A DNA stretch of 6,189 nucleotides from Chloroflexota bacterium (lineage in GTDB: Bacteria; Chloroflexota; Limnocylindria; QHBO01). The stretch covers positions 1 to 6,189 of the forward strand of contig JACDBS010000045.1 of assembly GCA_013694795.1 (NCBI GenBank), in the 5' to 3' direction. Shown here one piece after another: positions 1 to 5,751 of this stretch. A program made the position numbers and the translations under genes. Under the pieces are notes generated by a model, which worked only from the letters and a program-made list of their open reading frames with translations, made no database searches and was not told where the DNA came from. Every line of letters starts with the position of its first letter. Position 1 is the first letter of the stretch.

Positions 1-1137
1 GGCCGCCTGCTCGTGAACGTGCCGGGCGAGGGCGAGGGGATCATCGGCATCACCCGTGCTCACCTGGAGGAGGACACCGCGCGCATGCAGCACGCCGGGC
101 GGGGATACAGCGTCGTCGATTTCAACCGCGCCGGCGTTCCGCTGATGGAGATCGTGACAGAGCCCGACCTGCGCTCGCCGGCCCAGGCGCGCGCCTACGG
201 GGAAACGCTGCGCGAGCTGCTGCGCGCCATCGGTGCCTCCAATGCCGACATGGAGGCCGGCTCCATGCGGATCGAGGGCAACGTCAGTATCAGACCGATG
301 GGCGCCACGACCTTCGGCACCAAGGTCGAGGTCAAGAACCTGAACAGCTTCCGCTCCCTGGAGCGGGCGCTCGAATACGAGGTCGCCCGCCATACCGATG
401 CGCTCGACCGCGGCGAGACGCTGATCCAGGAGACGCGCGGCTGGGACGAGGAGGCCGGGCGCACCATCCTCCAGCGCTCGAAGGAGGAGGCCAACGATTA
501 CCGATACTTCCCGGAGCCGGATCTGCCGCCGCTGCGTCCCTCGGAGGCCTGGGTCGCCGAGTTGCGTGCACAGTTGCCCGAGCTGCCCGCGCAACGAAGA
601 GCTCGTTATACCGATGCACTGGGCCTGTCGGCCTACGACGCCGGCGTCCTGACCGCCAATGCGGCCCTGGCCGCCTACTTCGACGCGGTCGTTGCCGCGG
701 GCGTCGCGCCCAAGAGCGCAGCGAACTGGATGACCGGCGAGTTCAGCCGGCTCCTCAACCAGCACGCCGCCGATGGACTGCGTGCGGACCGGGTCGCGCT
801 GCGACCCGAGGGCCTGGCGGAGCTGATCAGCGCCGTCGGGGACGGGGTTGTCTCGGCAAGCATCGGCAAGGCGGTCCTGGCTCTGGCGTTCGAGAGCGGC
901 GAATCCCCGATGATGATCATCGAGCGCGACGGGCTGGGGCAGGTGTCGGACGCCGGCGCCATCGGTGCCGATATCGAGGCGGTGCTCGCTGCATTCCCGG
1001 ATCAGGTCGCGGAGTATCGGTCCGGCAGGCAGCAGGTCTTCGGTTTCCTGGTGGGCCAGGTCATGAAGCGCACCGCCGGGCGCGCCGACGCCCGCCTCGT
1101 CAACGCCGAGCTGGTGCGCTGGCTCGCTGGCGAGTAG
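1..1137 (+). CDS. gatB: Asp-tRNA(Asn)/Glu-tRNA(Gln) amidotransferase subunit B, 5'-truncated by the window
   Basis: Subunit B of the GatCAB complex. The complex converts misacylated Glu-tRNA(Gln) (and often Asp-tRNA(Asn)) to the correct amidated form in the cytoplasm; GatB binds the tRNA and carries the kinase/transamidase site. The reading frame is open from base 1 and gives 378 residues. The family is usually about 480 residues, so roughly 100 N-terminal residues lie upstream. Visible family blocks, numbered in the fragment: the GatB signature VDFNRAGVPLMEIVTEPDL (about 39-57), MRIEGNVSIRP (about 89-99), EVKNLNSFR (about 110-118), and the C-terminal helical and GatB/YqeY tail domains with KSAANWMTGEFSRLLN (about 238-253) and the strongly conserved YRSGRQQVFGFLVGQVMK near the end. 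The GTG at 13 is an internal valine, not a start. gatA and gatC would be expected upstream but are not in view. The frame is intact to a TAG stop. Identity is near certain from the motifs. Confidence 0.97.
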   Translation, partial: GRLLVNVPGEGEGIIGITRAHLEEDTARMQHAGRGYSVVDFNRAGVPLMEIVTEPDLRSPAQARAYGETLRELLRAIGASNADMEAGSMRIEGNVSIRPMGATTFGTKVEVKNLNSFRSLERALEYEVARHTDALDRGETLIQETRGWDEEAGRTILQRSKEEANDYRYFPEPDLPPLRPSEAWVAELRAQLPELPAQRRARYTDALGLSAYDAGVLTANAALAAYFDAVVAAGVAPKSAANWMTGEFSRLLNQHAADGLRADRVALRPEGLAELISAVGDGVVSASIGKAVLALAFESGESPMMIIERDGLGQVSDAGAIGADIEAVLAAFPDQVAEYRSGRQQVFGFLVGQVMKRTAGRADARLVNAELVRWLAGE

Positions 1138-1157
1138 CAAGGGATCTCACGCCAGGA

Positions 1158-1176
1158 TCGCCCGCCGTACGGGTCA
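1158..1176. promoter_or_regulatory. Operator-like palindrome, copy 1 (distal)
   Basis: TCGCCCGCCGTACGGGTCA. Aligned with the two downstream copies it keeps T..CCCG..GT.CGG...A. The right arm CGGGTCA matches copy 3 exactly and the left arm matches 5 of 7. It contains the perfect 8-bp palindrome CCGTACGG. Its centre is 62 bp upstream of the centre of copy 2. It starts only 21 bp after the gatB stop. Confidence 0.5.
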
Positions 1177-1184
1177 AACGACCC

Positions 1185-1211
1185 CGGAGCTCCCGGCACG
1201 GTAGGGCTCCG
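1185..1211 (+). terminator. GC-rich hairpin after gatB, possible terminator without a U-tract
   Basis: CGGAGC (1185-1190) pairs exactly with GCTCCG (1206-1211). Pairing continues inward through a T-G wobble and C-G, then after a 2-nt bulge (TA, 1202-1203) through CCG/CGG around a GCA loop, giving about 11 pairs. It begins 47 bp after the gatB stop. No T-run follows (the next bases are ATGCTGAAT), so this is not a canonical intrinsic terminator. U-less hairpins do occur in GC-rich bacteria. It sits between two operator-like palindromes, so it could instead belong to the regulatory region of the next gene. Confidence 0.35.
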
Positions 1212-1219
1212 ATGCTGAA

Positions 1220-1238
1220 TGACCCGTAGTACGGTCGA
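1220..1238. promoter_or_regulatory. Operator-like palindrome, copy 2 (middle)
   Basis: TGACCCGTAGTACGGTCGA. The left arm TGACCCG is identical to copy 3. The core CCGTAGTACGG is a perfect 11-bp palindrome centred on G1229, although the right outer arm is degenerate. Its centre is 50 bp upstream of the centre of copy 3. Confidence 0.55.
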
Positions 1239-1268
1239 ACCGCGGATGAGCCGGCGTCCCTCCGTCCC

Positions 1269-1295
1269 TTGACCCGTGGTGCGGGTCAGTACACT
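1269..1295 (+). promoter_or_regulatory. Candidate sigma-70-type promoter for the glycosyltransferase gene
   Basis: TTGACC (1269-1274) as -35 and TACACT (1290-1295) as -10, separated by 15 bp, which is a little short of the 17-bp optimum. Transcription would begin near 1302, giving a leader of about 60 nt that carries the AGGAA ribosome site before the ATG at 1365. The short spacer suggests a weak or regulated promoter, which fits the operator lying on it. Confidence 0.45.
1270..1288. promoter_or_regulatory. Operator-like palindrome, copy 3 (promoter-overlapping)
   Basis: TGACCCGTGGTGCGGGTCA. This is a perfect inverted repeat with 7-bp arms (TGACCCG/CGGGTCA) around a 5-bp centre. It covers nearly all of a candidate -35 box and the spacer up to the -10 box of the glycosyltransferase promoter, which is the placement expected for a repressor that blocks RNA polymerase. 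The binding protein is not encoded in this window in any recognisable form. Confidence 0.6.
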
Positions 1296-1364
1296 CGTCA
1301 TGCCCGCATGGCACGCGTCGTGCGTCCACATCGGCGCCCGCCCAGCGCTACGAGGAACCTTCAC

Positions 1365-2465
1365 ATGCGAATTGCCCAGGTCGCGCCGCTCATTGAGAGC
1401 GTGCCGCCGCAGGGTTACGGTGGCACCGAGCGCGTCGTCAGCTACCTCACCGAGGAGCTGGTGCGGCAGGGCCACGAGGTCACGCTCTTCGCGAGCGGGG
1501 ACTCAACGACCACCGCCGAGCTGGTGGCCTGCGCGCCAGAGGCCCTTCGGTTGGACGAGAGCGTCGTTGATCCGATCGCGCACCAGATCTACGAGCTGGA
1601 GTGCGTGGCGGCGCAGGCGCATCGGTTTGATGTGATCCACTGGCACCTTGACTACTTTCACTTTCCGATGTCGCGGCGCCTGGGTGTCCCGCAACTGACG
1701 ACGCTCCATGGGCGCCTCGACATTCCCGACATTCAGGCGGTCTACACCGAGTTCCCCGATATGCCGGTGGTGTCGATCTCCAATGACCAGCGCCAGCCGC
1801 TGCCGCAGGCGAACTGGGCCGCCACCGTTCATCACGGCATGCCGCCCAATGAGCTCGTGCCACGGGCCGACGTGGGGGACTACCTGGCCTTTCTGGGACG
1901 CATCTCGCCGGAGAAGGGCGCCGATCGGGCGATCGAGGTCGCCCGACGCACGGGCATGCCGCTGCGCATCGCCGCCAAGGTGGACGATACCGATCGCGAG
2001 TATTTCGAGCGCGAGATCGAGCCGCTGCTGGGAGGTGCTCACGTCGACTGGGTCGGCGAGATCGGTCCGGACGACAAGAACGAGTTCGTCGGACGGGCAC
2101 GGGCACTGCTGTTCCCGATCGACTGGGCGGAGCCCTTTGGACTGGTCATGATCGAGGCCATGGCATGCGGTACGCCGGTCATCGCCTATCGAGCCGGATC
2201 GGTGCCTGAAGTGATCACCGATGGCGTCAGCGGGTTCATCGTGGAGGACATCGAGGGTGCGGTGGAGGCGGTCAACCGACTCGGCGAGATCGACCGCGCC
2301 GCGGTCCGAGCGGCCTTCGAGGACCGATTCACCGTCGAGCGCATGGCCCGCGACTATCTGCGCGTATATGAGCACTTGGTTGGGGCAGACCCGCATCGGT
2401 CGCCGGTCGCTCTACCTGTCGGTGCGGGTGCCACCTCACCGTCACGCGCCACACCGGAGTCGTAG
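1365..2465 (+). CDS. Glycosyltransferase family 4 (GT-B fold)
   Basis: A cytoplasmic or membrane-associated sugar transferase of 366 residues, typical for GT4, which uses a nucleotide-sugar donor with retention of configuration. The N-terminal Rossmann domain opens MRIAQVAPL, then a glycine-rich acceptor-side loop PPQGYGGTERVV (14-25) and GHEVTLFASGDS (36-47). The C-terminal donor domain starts near YLAFLGRISPEKG (173-185), where R179 and K184 are the usual donor-phosphate contacts. It holds the E-x7-E motif EPFGLVMIE (E256 and E264), followed by ACGTPVIAYRAGSVPEVI. The tail after about residue 340 is a low-complexity Pro/Ser/Ala extension. The ATG at 1365 is chosen because AGGAA lies 7 nt upstream and homology begins there. 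An in-frame extension to TTG 1269 or ATG 1308 gives Arg-rich non-homologous sequence and would start at or close to the promoter. Substrate and acceptor are not deducible; polysaccharide, glycolipid or small-molecule glycosylation are all possible. It appears monocistronic with its own regulated promoter. Confidence 0.92.
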   Translation: MRIAQVAPLIESVPPQGYGGTERVVSYLTEELVRQGHEVTLFASGDSTTTAELVACAPEALRLDESVVDPIAHQIYELECVAAQAHRFDVIHWHLDYFHFPMSRRLGVPQLTTLHGRLDIPDIQAVYTEFPDMPVVSISNDQRQPLPQANWAATVHHGMPPNELVPRADVGDYLAFLGRISPEKGADRAIEVARRTGMPLRIAAKVDDTDREYFEREIEPLLGGAHVDWVGEIGPDDKNEFVGRARALLFPIDWAEPFGLVMIEAMACGTPVIAYRAGSVPEVITDGVSGFIVEDIEGAVEAVNRLGEIDRAAVRAAFEDRFTVERMARDYLRVYEHLVGADPHRSPVALPVGAGATSPSRATPES

Positions 2466-2533
2466 CCGCTCGCCATATCGCCTCCGTATCACCGGAAGCC
2501 GGCGCGCGCCCCGAGCACGGTGCGGAGGGCGTG

Positions 2534-2539
2534 TACGCT
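2534..2539 (+). promoter_or_regulatory. Possible -10 box for a leaderless kinase transcript
   Basis: TACGCT ends 8 nt before the ATG at 2548, so transcription would start at or 1-2 nt before the start codon. There is no well-placed Shine-Dalgarno: the nearest purine run, GGAGGG (2524-2529), is 18 nt away. No convincing -35 is seen at the proper distance. The rest of the 82-bp gap (2466-2547) holds TCCGTATC at 2483, the palindrome GGCGCGCGCC at 2501, and no clear terminator. Confidence 0.3.
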
Positions 2540-2547
2540 GAACGGTA

Positions 2548-4158
2548 ATGCCCATACCGACCAATGAGCTCGCGGGGAAATGGGACGACCCCGGAGCGTC
2601 CCCAGCGGCCGCATCGACCACCGTGGCCGGCGCGGGAGACGATGCACACCGTGGCGCGGATGTCGCGCTGATCGTGCTGGCCCTGGGCCTGACGATGGTT
2701 ACGGCGATCGTGGCCGCAAGCCCGGTGGTCGCGGCGGCCATCGTCAACAATCGGTTCGACATCACCATCGTCACGGCCGCGCTGCTCGTTTCCACCGCGG
2801 TGGCCGCCCTTGGCTGGGCCCGCGGCCGTGTGATCAATGATGCGGCGGCGCTGCTGCGATCATCGGCCTTTGCGGTGCTGGCGATGCTCAACGGCCTGAC
2901 CCTGCTGGTCGCCCTGACCGGGGCCGATGTGGCCCTCGGCGCGACCCTCGACAGCCCCGGCCAACTGCCGCTCTTCGCCGGCATCGTGGGTCGCGGCATG
3001 GCCGTCGTGCTGCTCGTCGTCGCGGGCTGGCTCACCCTCAGCCGCGGCACGCCGGGCATCCGGCCAATGCTCGTGCTGGCACCGGCGGCCGTCGTGCTCA
3101 TGGTGCTGACCGTCGCCGCGGCCGCACCCCAATCCATCCCGCAACTGGCGCCGCCGTGGGCGCTGGCATCCATCGTCGCGGATCCCACGGCCCGTCTCCC
3201 GTTCGGCGCCGCGCCCGCGCTCGTCGTGATCAACGGCGTCATCGGCGTCGGGTTCCTTGCCGCCGCTCTGCTAGCGCATCGGTCATTCCGACGCAGTGGA
3301 CGCGCGGGCGATGCGCTGTTGGCGGCCGGGCTGCTGGTCGCCGCCTTCAGCCAGGTGCACAGCGGCATCCACCCCGGGGCGTACTCGGGCGTGGTGACCA
3401 TTGCGGACCTGCTGCGGCTGTCCTTCTACGGGCTCCTCCTGATCGGGGTGGTGGCAGAGAGCCGTGACGACCTCGCCGACCTTCGCGCGGCGACCATCGA
3501 GGTGCGCCGCCTGGCCGAGGCCGAGTTCGTGGCCGTGGCTCTCGAGGAGCGCGCGCGCCTGGCGCGCGAGATCCATGACGGCCTGGCGCAGGACCTGTGG
3601 TACGCGAAGCTCAAGCAGAGTCGCCTGGCGCAGATCGGCGGCTTCGAAGGCGAGCGCCAGAGACTGAGCAACGAGGTCGAGAGCGCCATCGACAACGCCC
3701 TCGCCGAGGCGCGGAACGCGGTGGCCGCCATGCGCGAGGGCGCGCAGACCGGCCCGCTGCTCGACATCCTGCGACGCCAGGTGGAGGACTTCTCGGACCG
3801 CTTCGCGCTGCGGGCGGAGCTCATCGCCGAAGGCACCGCGAAGCTCGAGATCGGTCCGCGTGCCCAGGCCGAGCTGACCAGGATCGTGCAGGAGGCGCTC
3901 ACCAACGTCCGCAAGCACGCCGACGCCACCGTCGTCCGGGTCACCGTCAGCACTGATGACCACCTGCGCATCACCATCATCGATAACGGACGCGGGTTCC
4001 ACCCGGAGGAGGCTCCGGCCGGATTCGGCCTGGAGAGCATGCGGCAGCGCGCGGAGGTTATCGGCGCCCGGCTATCGGTAACATCGTCGCCGCAGGATGG
4101 CAGCCGGGTCGAGCTCGTCATGCCGCTCAATGGGAGGGAGGGGAGCGATGCGGGCTGA
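2548..4158 (+). CDS. Membrane sensor histidine kinase, NarL/DesK class (HisKA_3 + HATPase)
   Basis: A 536-residue sensor kinase that autophosphorylates on histidine and should pass the phosphate to the regulator encoded next. A 38-residue polar N-tail is followed by about eight hydrophobic segments (roughly 39-66, 72-92, 103-130, 141-164, 173-193, 222-243, 254-271, 284-303), which form an integral membrane sensor without a large extracellular domain. A short coiled linker (304-333) leads into the HisKA_3 dimerisation domain, ERARLAREIHDGLAQDL, with phosphoacceptor H343. The ATPase domain shows the N-box EALTNVRKHA (449-458), the G1 box DNGRGF (479-484) and the G2 segment GFGLESMRQRAE (492-503). 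All key residues are present, so the kinase should be active. The membrane part is not a family I recognise and the stimulus is unknown. The 3' end overlaps the regulator by 11 bp, so the two are co-translated. The ATG at 2548 is the only start that precedes the first membrane helix. Confidence 0.93.
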   Translation: MPIPTNELAGKWDDPGASPAAASTTVAGAGDDAHRGADVALIVLALGLTMVTAIVAASPVVAAAIVNNRFDITIVTAALLVSTAVAALGWARGRVINDAAALLRSSAFAVLAMLNGLTLLVALTGADVALGATLDSPGQLPLFAGIVGRGMAVVLLVVAGWLTLSRGTPGIRPMLVLAPAAVVLMVLTVAAAAPQSIPQLAPPWALASIVADPTARLPFGAAPALVVINGVIGVGFLAAALLAHRSFRRSGRAGDALLAAGLLVAAFSQVHSGIHPGAYSGVVTIADLLRLSFYGLLLIGVVAESRDDLADLRAATIEVRRLAEAEFVAVALEERARLAREIHDGLAQDLWYAKLKQSRLAQIGGFEGERQRLSNEVESAIDNALAEARNAVAAMREGAQTGPLLDILRRQVEDFSDRFALRAELIAEGTAKLEIGPRAQAELTRIVQEALTNVRKHADATVVRVTVSTDDHLRITIIDNGRGFHPEEAPAGFGLESMRQRAEVIGARLSVTSSPQDGSRVELVMPLNGREGSDAG

Positions 4159-4795
4159 AGAACCGCTCCGGGTCATGCTGGTCGACGACCATGCCCTGAT
4201 CCGCTCGGCCATCCGCCAGGCACTCGAGGCGCCCGACATCGATGTGGTGGGGGAGGCGGGCAGCGCGGAGGAAGCGCTCGAGATGGCGCCGCGCCTGCGT
4301 CCGGATCTGCTGCTGCTCGACATCGACCTGCCGGGCATGACCGGGATGGAAGCGGTTCGGGAGCTCGCCCCGCGCCTGCCCGCTACGCGGATCGTGATGC
4401 TCACCGCCTCGACCGATCGCCGCGACCTACTGGATGCGATGCGCCACGGCGCGTCGGGCTACCTGACCAAGGACCTGACCGGCGATGCGCTGCTGCGCGC
4501 CGTGCGTGGCATCCGGCGCGGCGATCTGCCCATGTCGCGCGTCCACGCCGCCCTGGTGGTCGGTCACCTGGCGCGCGGGGCTCGCTCGCCCGGCGCCGCG
4601 ACGGATGAGATCGGGGTGCTCAGCGCGCGCGAGCAGGAGGTGCTGCGCCTGCTGGCGGATGGGCTGACGGATCGCGAGATCGCCGGTGGGCTGGCCATAT
4701 CACCGCGCACGGTGGAGAGCCACGTGAGCAGCGTGCTGCGCAAACTCGGTGTGCGGAATCGCGCGGAGGCCGCCCAGCGCTACCGGTCGGGCTAG
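4148..4795 (+). CDS. NarL/FixJ-family response regulator (REC + LuxR HTH)
   Basis: A 215-residue cytoplasmic transcription factor activated by phosphorylation, almost certainly the partner of the kinase it overlaps. The receiver domain (about 8-125) has the acidic pocket D13/D14 in VMLVDDHALIR, phosphoacceptor D58 in LLLLDIDLPGM, switch T86 in VMLTAS, and K108 in YLTKDL. A linker (126-155) leads to a LuxR-type helix-turn-helix (about 157-212) with LSAREQEVLRLLADGLTDRE and the recognition helix region ISPRTVESHVSSVLRKLGV. The ATG at 4148 is chosen because a purine-rich Shine-Dalgarno (AGGGAGGGGAG, within 4135-4145) lies just upstream and the receiver fold begins soon after; an upstream in-frame ATG at 4097 would lie deep inside the kinase gene. 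Its TAG stop shares the CTAG at 4792-4795 with the stop of the opposing gene. Targets are unknown. Confidence 0.95.
   Translation: MRAEEPLRVMLVDDHALIRSAIRQALEAPDIDVVGEAGSAEEALEMAPRLRPDLLLLDIDLPGMTGMEAVRELAPRLPATRIVMLTASTDRRDLLDAMRHGASGYLTKDLTGDALLRAVRGIRRGDLPMSRVHAALVVGHLARGARSPGAATDEIGVLSAREQEVLRLLADGLTDREIAGGLAISPRTVESHVSSVLRKLGVRNRAEAAQRYRSG
4792..4795. other. Interlocked convergent stop codons (CTAG)
   Basis: On the plus strand TAG (4793-4795) ends the response regulator. On the minus strand the complement of CTA (4792-4794) is also TAG and ends the small basic protein. The palindrome CTAG therefore serves both stops, and no intergenic space is left for a dedicated bidirectional terminator. 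Each transcript must run into the opposite gene before ending. Confidence 0.9.
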
Positions 4796-5223
4796 CGACG
4801 CTGGCCGGTGATGCGCCGCTTGAGGCGGCCCAGGAACCCTTCGCGCTTCTCGCGCTGCTTGACGCGACGCCAGGCCATCTCCTGGCCGACCGCTGCCTCG
4901 ATGCCCCGCGGCGGCTCCTTGGCCGGGACCGAGTGGCGACTTCTGGCGATCCAGCGCTCGCGCTCGGCGGCGGCAGCCTCGTACGTCTCCTGCGTCAACG
5001 CCAGTGAGGCGAGATCAGCGGGGCGGCCGCTGCTCGCCCCACGCATCGCCTGCAACCACGCGTCGCGGGCGGCGATGTAGCGCTCTTCCGCTTCCTCGGG
5101 CGAGTGCGGTCCGACCGAGCGCTGGGCGCGCGCTGAAGGTTCGGCGGTGTCAACCTTTGCTGGAACGACGGGCGCGGGCGGGGCGGCGGCCTGCGTCTCG
5201 GGTGCAGGTGTCCGCCGCTTCAT
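4792..5223 (-). CDS. Small basic protein of unknown function
   Basis: A 143-residue protein I do not recognise. The N-terminal third (about 5-40) is Pro/Ala-rich and probably disordered. The middle (about 41-92: SPEEAEERYIAARDAWLQAM, then TQETYEAAAAERERWI) is charged and likely helical. The C-terminal end is strongly basic (EMAWRRVKQREKREGFLGRLKRRITGQRR region, 115-143), suggesting contact with nucleic acid or acidic lipid; this is inference only. There is no signal peptide or membrane helix. Its ATG overlaps the stop of the upstream PH-like gene (ATGA, 5223-5220), and GAGGG lies 8 nt upstream of the start within a small 5-bp hairpin (5225-5239), so the two are translationally coupled and probably act together. 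The 3' end overlaps the response regulator stop at CTAG. Coding is supported by the ATGA coupling, the absence of a better frame, and the gap-free fit between neighbours. Confidence 0.75.
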   Translation of the reverse strand: MKRRTPAPETQAAAPPAPVVPAKVDTAEPSARAQRSVGPHSPEEAEERYIAARDAWLQAMRGASSGRPADLASLALTQETYEAAAAERERWIARSRHSVPAKEPPRGIEAAVGQEMAWRRVKQREKREGFLGRLKRRITGQRR

Positions 5224-5744
5224 CCACGAAGCCCTCGTGTGGCTTCCGCAATCTCGGCGCGCAGCAGGCGGGGGCGGTCAACGTCCAGGCTCAACCCCTC
5301 GCCCTCGCGCAGGGTGAGGAGGAGCCGTTCGCCGGCGAGCGACAATTCCACGATATCGGTCAGTTGCACCGTCACCACCACCTGGCCCAGGTGGATGAGC
5401 CTCCGCGATGTGAGGTACAGGTTGCCCCCGTATCCCAGCGCGATGTCGCCACCAGGCGCCCTTAGGATCGCATGCGTACGCAAGTCGTGTACCAGCTCGC
5501 CCTCGGCGATGTGGCGACGAATGGCGTCGTCGGGCTCCAGGACCTGCATGGGACCGATGCGGAAGCCAGCGCGCGCAGCCGTTGCGGCCGCCTCGTCATC
5601 GGCGGCGCGGTTTGCTGCTGCAGCAGCGTCTCGCAGAGCGGGACCTTCCTCCGTAGACACATGGACGCTGTCGTCCGACGGGTCTCGATCCCGCTCTGCC
5701 AGGTGCATGAGGGGAAGGTAGCCCAGTGCATCGGTTCCCTGCAT
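5220..5744 (-). CDS. PH/GRAM-like domain protein
   Basis: 174 residues. The C-terminal half (about 78-168) looks like a bacterial PH- or GRAM-type small beta domain: GELVHDLRTHAILR, then GGNLYLTSRRLIHLGQVVVTVQLTDIVELSLAGERLLLTL. The pattern 'LYLT-x-RRLI' followed by 'L-x-DI' is typical of these domains, which bind lipids or mediate protein contact at membranes. A predicted C-terminal helix follows (about 157-170). The N-terminal part (1-65) is charged and Ala-rich (ALRDAAAAANRAADDEAAATAARAG), helical or disordered. There is no signal peptide or membrane helix. The start is uncertain: ATG 5744 has no Shine-Dalgarno but follows TAGAAC (5755-5750) closely enough for a leaderless message, and ATG 5708 also lacks one. 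It is the first gene of a two-gene operon with the small basic protein. Family assignment is by pattern, not alignment. Confidence 0.78.
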   Translation of the reverse strand: MQGTDALGYLPLMHLAERDRDPSDDSVHVSTEEGPALRDAAAAANRAADDEAAATAARAGFRIGPMQVLEPDDAIRRHIAEGELVHDLRTHAILRAPGGDIALGYGGNLYLTSRRLIHLGQVVVTVQLTDIVELSLAGERLLLTLREGEGLSLDVDRPRLLRAEIAEATRGLRG

Positions 5745-5751
5745 CGGGGGT

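Noticed and set aside
1270..1288. MerR-family operator
   Set aside because: MerR-type promoters have a 19-20 bp spacer containing the dyad; here the spacer is 15 bp and the dyad also covers the -35 box.
1269..1364. N-terminal extension of the glycosyltransferase from TTG 1269 or ATG 1308
   Set aside because: The extension is Arg-rich, shows no family similarity, overlaps or nearly abuts the promoter and operator, and lacks a ribosome site, while ATG 1365 has AGGAA 7 nt upstream and starts the typical GT4 strand.
1503..2396. Long minus-strand open frame antisense to the glycosyltransferase (297 codons)
   Set aside because: It mirrors the codon bias of the real gene. Its translation has no recognisable domain, and the plus strand has clear GT4 motifs throughout.
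2442..3401. Long minus-strand open frame antisense to the kinase membrane region (319 codons)
   Set aside because: The translation is Ser/Thr/Ala/Arg-rich low complexity, as expected for the reverse frame of a GC-rich hydrophobic gene; no start signal or domain is seen.
3541..3570. Near-perfect palindrome CGCGCGCC-T-GGCGCGCG inside the kinase gene
   Set aside because: It encodes the conserved segment before H343 using Ala/Arg GC codons; the 1-nt centre cannot form a loop, and codon bias explains it.
3283..4130. Two further minus-strand open frames antisense to the kinase catalytic region
   Set aside because: The plus strand carries intact H, N, G1 and G2 boxes. The reverse frames have no family features.
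5004..5465. Plus-strand open frames opposite the PH-like and basic-protein genes
   Set aside because: The minus-strand reading has a recognisable PH-like pattern and ATGA coupling; the plus-strand products are Arg/Ser-rich shadows.
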